NCBI GenBank assembly: GCA_947565485.1
Contig: CANOGG010000019.1
Span: forward strand, 1 to 10,586
Source: an uncultured Mycoplasma sp.
Lineage (GTDB): Bacteria; Bacillota_I; Bacilli_A; RF39; UBA660
Reading direction: 5' to 3'
Length of the DNA stretch: 10,586 nt
Of the stretch, positions 6,629-10,586 are shown piece after piece. Numbering within the stretch: position 1 is the first letter of the stretch; the number at the start of each line of letters is the position of its first letter. A program made the translations under genes and the position numbers. The notes under the pieces were generated by a model. That model was not told the origin of the DNA and did no database searches. It saw only the letters and a list, made by a program, of their open reading frames with translations.

Positions 6629-7873
6629 TTAATTATCAAAAAAATATCCAAATAATTTTCCTAATACTGAATTTTCATTTATATTTATTTTTTTCTGGAC
6701 TCCACTTAATGCTTCTAATTCATCTAAGCTAAATACACAATATTCTTTATTTTTTAATTTTAGGCGACTATTATAATACTTTAGAGTGCCTACGGCGGTG
6801 CTATATTTATTGTTTCTAACACCTATAACATCTATTCTACCAAGAATATGCATTTTAGTAAAGACTTTATCGAGCAAATCTTTAAAATCGCCGATTTCAG
6901 AAGTACCGCCAGTAACAATTATATAATCGATGTTTTTCTTGGTTAAAAGATTCATTTGTTTTTTAGAAAGTTCTAATATTTCTTCCAAGCGACTTTCAAT
7001 TATCTCACTTAGGTCTTTTTGATTAATTACAATATTTTCACCCATGCGGTCAGTTAGAATGACTTTTTCTTCTGGAACAGCCATTTTAGTAGTAGCTAGG
7101 CCTATATTCTCTTTTAAATTTTTAGCATCTTTTTTGGTTATTTTATATATATAAGAGATATCATTATCGATGTTAGCGCCACCTAGTTCAATCACTTCAG
7201 CTTTCGTTAATATGCCTTTATTAATGATAGAGACTGTGGTTGTTTCTTCGCCGATATTGATAAGAGCGCCAATCATACCACTAATGTTTTTGCTTGAGTT
7301 GGCAGTATAATCAGCTAAAGATGAAGTTAGAACATCTACTACTTTAATACCAATGCGCTCTAAGACTTTTAAATAACTCTGGATATTGACTTTAGGAGCA
7401 GTGATTAAAACAGCTTTAATCGTTAGTTTATTCGCAATCATATTGATGGGATTTTTAACAACACTTTCATTGTTTAATTTATACATAGTGGGAATGACAC
7501 TTATTAGTTCACTATCAGGACTTATTTTATTGTAACTAGCAGAGTGCATAGCACGTATTAAATCTTGATAAGTTATGACATGGTCTTCATTCGTAATACT
7601 GCTAATACCCTCAGACATTACAGCTTCGGTATAATAAGCAGGTATAGATAAGATAACTTCTTTAACAGGGATACCTAGCATTTCCTCGGCTTTATGGAAA
7701 GTTTCTTTTAAGGATGGGATTAATTCTTCTGAATTAACAATTAACCCTTTTTTGATACCTTTACTAGGAACTTCAGAAACACAGAGGATATTGAGCGTAT
7801 TTTTAATAAATTCGCCGATGATTAATTTGATGGTACTAGTGCCGATGTCTAAACTTGCAATAATCTTCCTCAT
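6629..7873 (-). CDS. ftsA: Cell division protein FtsA
   Basis: An actin-like ATPase that tethers FtsZ filaments to the membrane and recruits later division proteins. The 414-residue protein shows phosphate-1 loop DIGTSTIK (residues 9-16), the SHS2 (1C) domain at about 80-160, phosphate-2 loop INIGEETTTVS (206-216) and the adenosine motif IVTGGTSEIGD (319-329). The C-terminal 14 residues, NSVLGKLFGYFFDN, form an amphipathic helix of the membrane-targeting type, separated by a short linker. AGGAGG lies 5 bases before the ATG. The gene is followed 12 bases later by ftsZ in the usual ftsA-ftsZ order, but the rest of the division and cell-wall cluster (mraZ, mur genes, ftsQ) is not upstream; an RSH gene is there instead. 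Its own strong promoter lies in the gap. Confidence 0.98.
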   Translation of the reverse strand: MRKIIASLDIGTSTIKLIIGEFIKNTLNILCVSEVPSKGIKKGLIVNSEELIPSLKETFHKAEEMLGIPVKEVILSIPAYYTEAVMSEGISSITNEDHVITYQDLIRAMHSASYNKISPDSELISVIPTMYKLNNESVVKNPINMIANKLTIKAVLITAPKVNIQSYLKVLERIGIKVVDVLTSSLADYTANSSKNISGMIGALINIGEETTTVSIINKGILTKAEVIELGGANIDNDISYIYKITKKDAKNLKENIGLATTKMAVPEEKVILTDRMGENIVINQKDLSEIIESRLEEILELSKKQMNLLTKKNIDYIIVTGGTSEIGDFKDLLDKVFTKMHILGRIDVIGVRNNKYSTAVGTLKYYNSRLKLKNKEYCVFSLDELEALSGVQKKININENSVLGKLFGYFFDN

Positions 7874-7898
7874 AGTTTCCTCCTATTTTTCTAAGTTT

Positions 7899-7927
7899 AT
7901 TATACTTTAAATTCCGTGTTTTTTCAA
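7899..7927 (-). promoter_or_regulatory. Promoter of ftsA-ftsZ
   Basis: On the minus strand TTGAAA (7927-7922) and TATAAT (7904-7899) are separated by 17 bases. Transcription would start near 7892, giving a leader of about 19 bases that holds little more than the SD. No clear terminator separates the upstream RSH gene, so read-through from it is also possible. Confidence 0.8.
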
Positions 7928-7930
7928 TAG

Positions 7931-7951
7931 TTAGTTAAAAATTAGTTAAAA
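7931..7951. repeat. Tandem 10-bp direct repeat upstream of the ftsA promoter
   Basis: TTAGTTAAAA occurs at 7931-7940 and again at 7942-7951, a period of 11 bases, about one helical turn. It begins 4 bases upstream of the -35 box of the ftsA promoter. Position and phasing fit an activator site or an A-tract UP element; coincidence in AT-rich DNA is also possible. Confidence 0.5.
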
Positions 7952-7971
7952 TAGTAGTGGTGATAGCAGGT

Positions 7972-9462
7972 TTAGGTTTTTTTTAGACTGCGAGTAACAG
8001 CTTTTTTGATTTCCCTTTTGGCAAAAGAAGTGGTAGCAAAAGATCTTACAACTTTATCAGGAAGCTCTTGACTAGGATTACAAATGATTTCAATAATATC
8101 GCCGTCATGAAGATTATCGCCGAGCCATGTTTCGGTCGTTTTATGTTCAACAGCATCAGTTATAAGGGCATTAATAGCAGTGTTCCCTATTTCACTATGG
8201 ATGAGATAAGCAAAGTCGATGACGGTCGCTCCAGCTGGTAGATAATATATGTCGCCATCTTTGGAATAGACTTTTAATTGATGAGAGAATACTTCGCGTT
8301 CGACTTGGGTTAAGAATTTGCTATCTTGACGATATAAATTACCAATAGCACCTAAGGTACTTATAAAAGAATCAGTTTTTAAGAGTTCTTTTTGAATTTC
8401 TTTAGTATCTTTATTGGGATAAATATCTTTTAGAGCAGCTAAGCCATAAGTATTAAGCTCATTCATGCTAGAGGTGCAAATTTGGAATTGGATTGAAGGT
8501 TTAGTGGGTCCTAAAACATTAGTATGGATAGCTTTATAATGGTTGGGTTTAGGAGTTGAGATATAGTCTTTAAAGAAACCGGGTTTAGTTTTGTAGTTGT
8601 TGTGAATTAGCATCAGAGTTAAGTAGCATTGTTCGAGATTTTGGACGACGACTTGGTAAGTGATAAGGCTATCAATATTAGATAGTTTTTTACGTTGTTC
8701 TAATTCTTCATATAAGCGATGGGCACTTTTTAGTTTAATGTGGATATTAGAAGATATATTGCGGTCATTTAAAAGACTTTTAACATTGGTGAAGATTTCT
8801 TCAATCGCAGATAAATTTTCTAATTTGTAATTTTCAGCTAGTTCGCGCATTTCGTTAAAAGAGTTGGGTGATAGATAAGAAAAAGATAGGTCAGCTAGTT
8901 CCTCTTTCACAGGATAAGTACCACTCCTTTTGGCTAGAGGGACGAATATTTGGTTAGTTTCAGCACTAATTTTAACTTGTTTTTGAGGGGATTTATATTC
9001 AAGGGTGCGCATATTATGGAGACGGTCAGCAAGTTTAATTAAAATGACGCGGTAATCTTTCATGAGATGACGTAAGAGTAAGCAAGTATTTTTTTGTTCT
9101 TCAAGGGTTTTGTCAGTATAGTGCATGTCTTTAATTTTAGTGACACCAACGACTAAAAAAGCGATATCTTTGGTAAATTCCCGTTCTAAAAGTTCTTCGG
9201 TGATATCAGTGTCTTCTATCGTGTCGTGTAAAAGAGCCGCGGCAATACTACTGGCGTCATGAAGGCGCATTTCAACTAAGAGATAATAAGCAACATGAAG
9301 AGGATGTGTGATATATAATTCACCAGATTTGCGCCGTTGATTTTTATGAAGTTCGGAGGCAACAAGATAGGCTTTTTTGATTAAATGAATTTCTTCAGCA
9401 TTAAAGTATTTAGTACATTCAAGTATTAGAGCGAAATATAAATTTTCTAAATTTGCTACCAT
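7972..9462 (-). CDS. RelA/SpoT-family (RSH) protein, short form: HD hydrolase intact, synthetase degenerate
   Basis: A 496-residue member of the family that makes and degrades (p)ppGpp; long RSH proteins are usually about 700-740 residues. The N-terminal HD hydrolase domain keeps its expected residues: RRKSGE (43-48), THP with His53, HDTIED with His79-Asp80 and Glu83-Asp84, and LADRLHN with Asp146 and Asn150. The synthetase domain (about 235-350) keeps GFFKDYISTPK and HYKAIHT, but key positions differ: the Asp and Arg of the family D-x-x-x-x-R segment read S and Q (SLITYQ, 265-270), the E-V-Q-I-R-T motif reads QFQICT (325-330), and the following A-A-H reads AAL. A TGS domain follows (about 395-462), and the protein ends soon after, without the ACT domain. 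Expected activity is hydrolysis only (inference). The ATG at 9462 has GAGGT 5 bases upstream; the longer frame starts with TTG inside the promoter. Confidence 0.88.
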   Translation of the reverse strand: MVANLENLYFALILECTKYFNAEEIHLIKKAYLVASELHKNQRRKSGELYITHPLHVAYYLLVEMRLHDASSIAAALLHDTIEDTDITEELLEREFTKDIAFLVVGVTKIKDMHYTDKTLEEQKNTCLLLRHLMKDYRVILIKLADRLHNMRTLEYKSPQKQVKISAETNQIFVPLAKRSGTYPVKEELADLSFSYLSPNSFNEMRELAENYKLENLSAIEEIFTNVKSLLNDRNISSNIHIKLKSAHRLYEELEQRKKLSNIDSLITYQVVVQNLEQCYLTLMLIHNNYKTKPGFFKDYISTPKPNHYKAIHTNVLGPTKPSIQFQICTSSMNELNTYGLAALKDIYPNKDTKEIQKELLKTDSFISTLGAIGNLYRQDSKFLTQVEREVFSHQLKVYSKDGDIYYLPAGATVIDFAYLIHSEIGNTAINALITDAVEHKTTETWLGDNLHDGDIIEIICNPSQELPDKVVRSFATTSFAKREIKKAVTRSLKKT

Positions 9463-9494
9463 ATAAGACCTCATTATTTTTCTTAATTTATGGT

Positions 9495-9523
9495 ATAATA
9501 TCAAGAAAAAACTTAAAAGTCAA
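9495..9523 (-). promoter_or_regulatory. Promoter of the RSH gene
   Basis: On the minus strand TTGACT (9523-9518) and TATTAT (9500-9495) are separated by 17 bases, placing the transcription start near 9488, 26 bases before the ATG at 9462. The -35 box begins 5 bases after the stop codon of the preceding gene, with no clear terminator between. Confidence 0.75.
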
Positions 9524-9528
9524 GAATA

Positions 9529-10586
9529 TTATTTTAATTTAATATTATAAGTTTTGTTACGGATATTTAGGCTAGCAACAATTGTATCAGAAGAGGTAAT
9601 ATTAATAGGCACTTTGATGATTAGTTTATCATGGTAATTAGCAGGATTGGCTAAAGAGACCCCTTGTGATACTTCCCTATTATTGGCATAATATTTAATT
9701 TTTAGAAAGTCTTCAAAGAAAGACTTGTAAGTGCGGCCAGGGACATATGGAGCTTTTTCGTCCAGTTCAAGTTTATAGTCTAAGACAAGATATGTATAGC
9801 GACCGATATCACTACCAGTTATGTTTACGTTTTTAGAGGCATCGTAGCATTCATTCTCCTGGACACAATATTTATAAGTATAGCTGTAGTTATTTGTTAG
9901 TTCAAAGCTGTTTATTGAGACTTTGCTATTTTTAAAGTTAGTAGCTTTTAAGTCGATATTTATACCCATACCAACATTATTAGTGACAATTTTACTAGAT
10001 ACTTCTTTAGGGTTAAGATTAATGGTTTTATTAATGGCACCAATACCACCCGGACTAGAATCATAAGAAGATAAAGCTTTAATAGCCATTTTTTTGGTTG
10101 CTAATTTTTTATCAATTTCATAGACAAAAATATAATTGTTTTTACTACTGCCTTTGATAGGGCCACCATTGTAGGGATTACCAAAATCTGTGAAGTAATT
10201 AGCAGCGACTAAGTTTGGTGAGAAAAACTTTTTGTTGATGTAGAGTTGAAAGTTGTTGGAATTAAAGTTTTTGTTTTCGAGAAAACGATTTTCAATTGTT
10301 GCTTCTACTATAACATAGGTCTTGTTCTCATTGATAACTTCGCCGGAGGAACTTAGATTGGAAATATAGCTACTATTAACAGTAACATTGGAATTACCAT
10401 AAGATATGATTTGGTTTTCACGGTATTTAGGTTGAGCAACAGTGCGGTTTACGTAAGCGTAAGTGATGACGGAACCGGCAATAACAACGAAGATAACAGT
10501 AAAGATGAATTTATTTTCTTTGTACCAATAGATTACTTCACTGATGAAACGACGGATGGTTCTTTTGGTTTTGTAACTATTATTGC
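9529..10586 (-). CDS. Membrane-anchored extracytoplasmic protein, 5' end beyond the window
   Basis: The frame is open without a stop from 9529 to the right edge (351 residues visible), so the ATG at 10089 is internal and not the start. The visible protein begins with a basic stretch (KTKRTIRR), then one hydrophobic segment (about residues 26-44, FIFTVIFVVIAGSVITYAY). This predicts an N-in, C-out single-pass protein with about 300 residues outside. The extracellular part looks all-beta, perhaps two sandwich domains: the first (about 50-165) has YVIVEATIEN and VYEI strands, as in DUF4352/telokin-like domains, and the second (about 185-351) has a Cys-x5-Cys pair (CVQENEC) that could form a disulfide. 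The domain comparison is weak. I do not recognise the protein. It lies 66 bases upstream of the RSH start, in the same direction; a function cannot be inferred from that. Confidence 0.75.
   Translation of the reverse strand, partial: NNSYKTKRTIRRFISEVIYWYKENKFIFTVIFVVIAGSVITYAYVNRTVAQPKYRENQIISYGNSNVTVNSSYISNLSSSGEVINENKTYVIVEATIENRFLENKNFNSNNFQLYINKKFFSPNLVAANYFTDFGNPYNGGPIKGSSKNNYIFVYEIDKKLATKKMAIKALSSYDSSPGGIGAINKTINLNPKEVSSKIVTNNVGMGINIDLKATNFKNSKVSINSFELTNNYSYTYKYCVQENECYDASKNVNITGSDIGRYTYLVLDYKLELDEKAPYVPGRTYKSFFEDFLKIKYYANNREVSQGVSLANPANYHDKLIIKVPINITSSDTIVASLNIRNKTYNIKLK

Noticed and set aside
1..10586. CRISPR array, insertion sequence, toxin-antitoxin pair or phage-defence system
   Set aside because: No regularly spaced repeats, transposase or nuclease motifs were found. 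The HTH gene has no small toxin partner beside it; its neighbours are a large surface protein and a convergent unknown gene with its own promoter.

Overview
The window comes from a low-GC, AT-rich Firmicutes-type genome. Standard SD sequences (AGGAGG variants) precede most genes, the -35/-10 boxes are sigma-A-like, and TGA works as a stop codon (dacA), so this is not the Mycoplasma code. FtsA, FtsZ and a D,D-carboxypeptidase point to a walled bacterium. The compact layout and the style of the surface protein resemble uncultured gut Bacilli or Mollicutes relatives such as the RF39 group; that placement is an impression, not a result.

All genes but one lie on the minus strand. In their direction of transcription (right to left) they are: a membrane-anchored extracellular protein cut by the window edge (9529-10586); a short RelA/SpoT-family protein whose hydrolase half looks intact and whose synthetase half looks degenerate (7972-9462); ftsA and ftsZ, translationally close (7873-5537); a family-4-type glycosyltransferase (5488-4349); a DacA/DacF-type D-alanyl-D-alanine carboxypeptidase (4263-3139); and an unrecognised 169-residue protein (3052-2543). 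A small plus-strand HTH regulator (2292-2525) is divergent from a large signal-anchored surface protein (2136-826). Then come tRNA-Leu(GAG) (672-586) and the N-terminal part of a UbiB/ABC1 atypical kinase (507-1) that runs off the left edge.

The central block is core cell-cycle and envelope biology: FtsA anchors FtsZ at the division site, DacA trims peptidoglycan stem peptides, the glycosyltransferase probably builds a glycolipid or surface glycan, and the RSH protein would set (p)ppGpp levels. The regulator/surface-protein pair at 826-2525 is the accessory-looking part. A consensus promoter for the surface gene sits among three copies of a GTCTA/TAGAC half-site, an obvious candidate operator for the neighbouring HTH protein.

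Reading the intergenic signals changes two gene starts. The longest frame for the RSH protein begins inside its own promoter, so the start moves to 9462. The longest frame for the small unknown gene begins inside the dacA terminator and then crosses a promoter, so its start moves to 3052. I see no CRISPR array, insertion sequence, prophage gene or defence system. Most of the window is ordinary chromosomal sequence.
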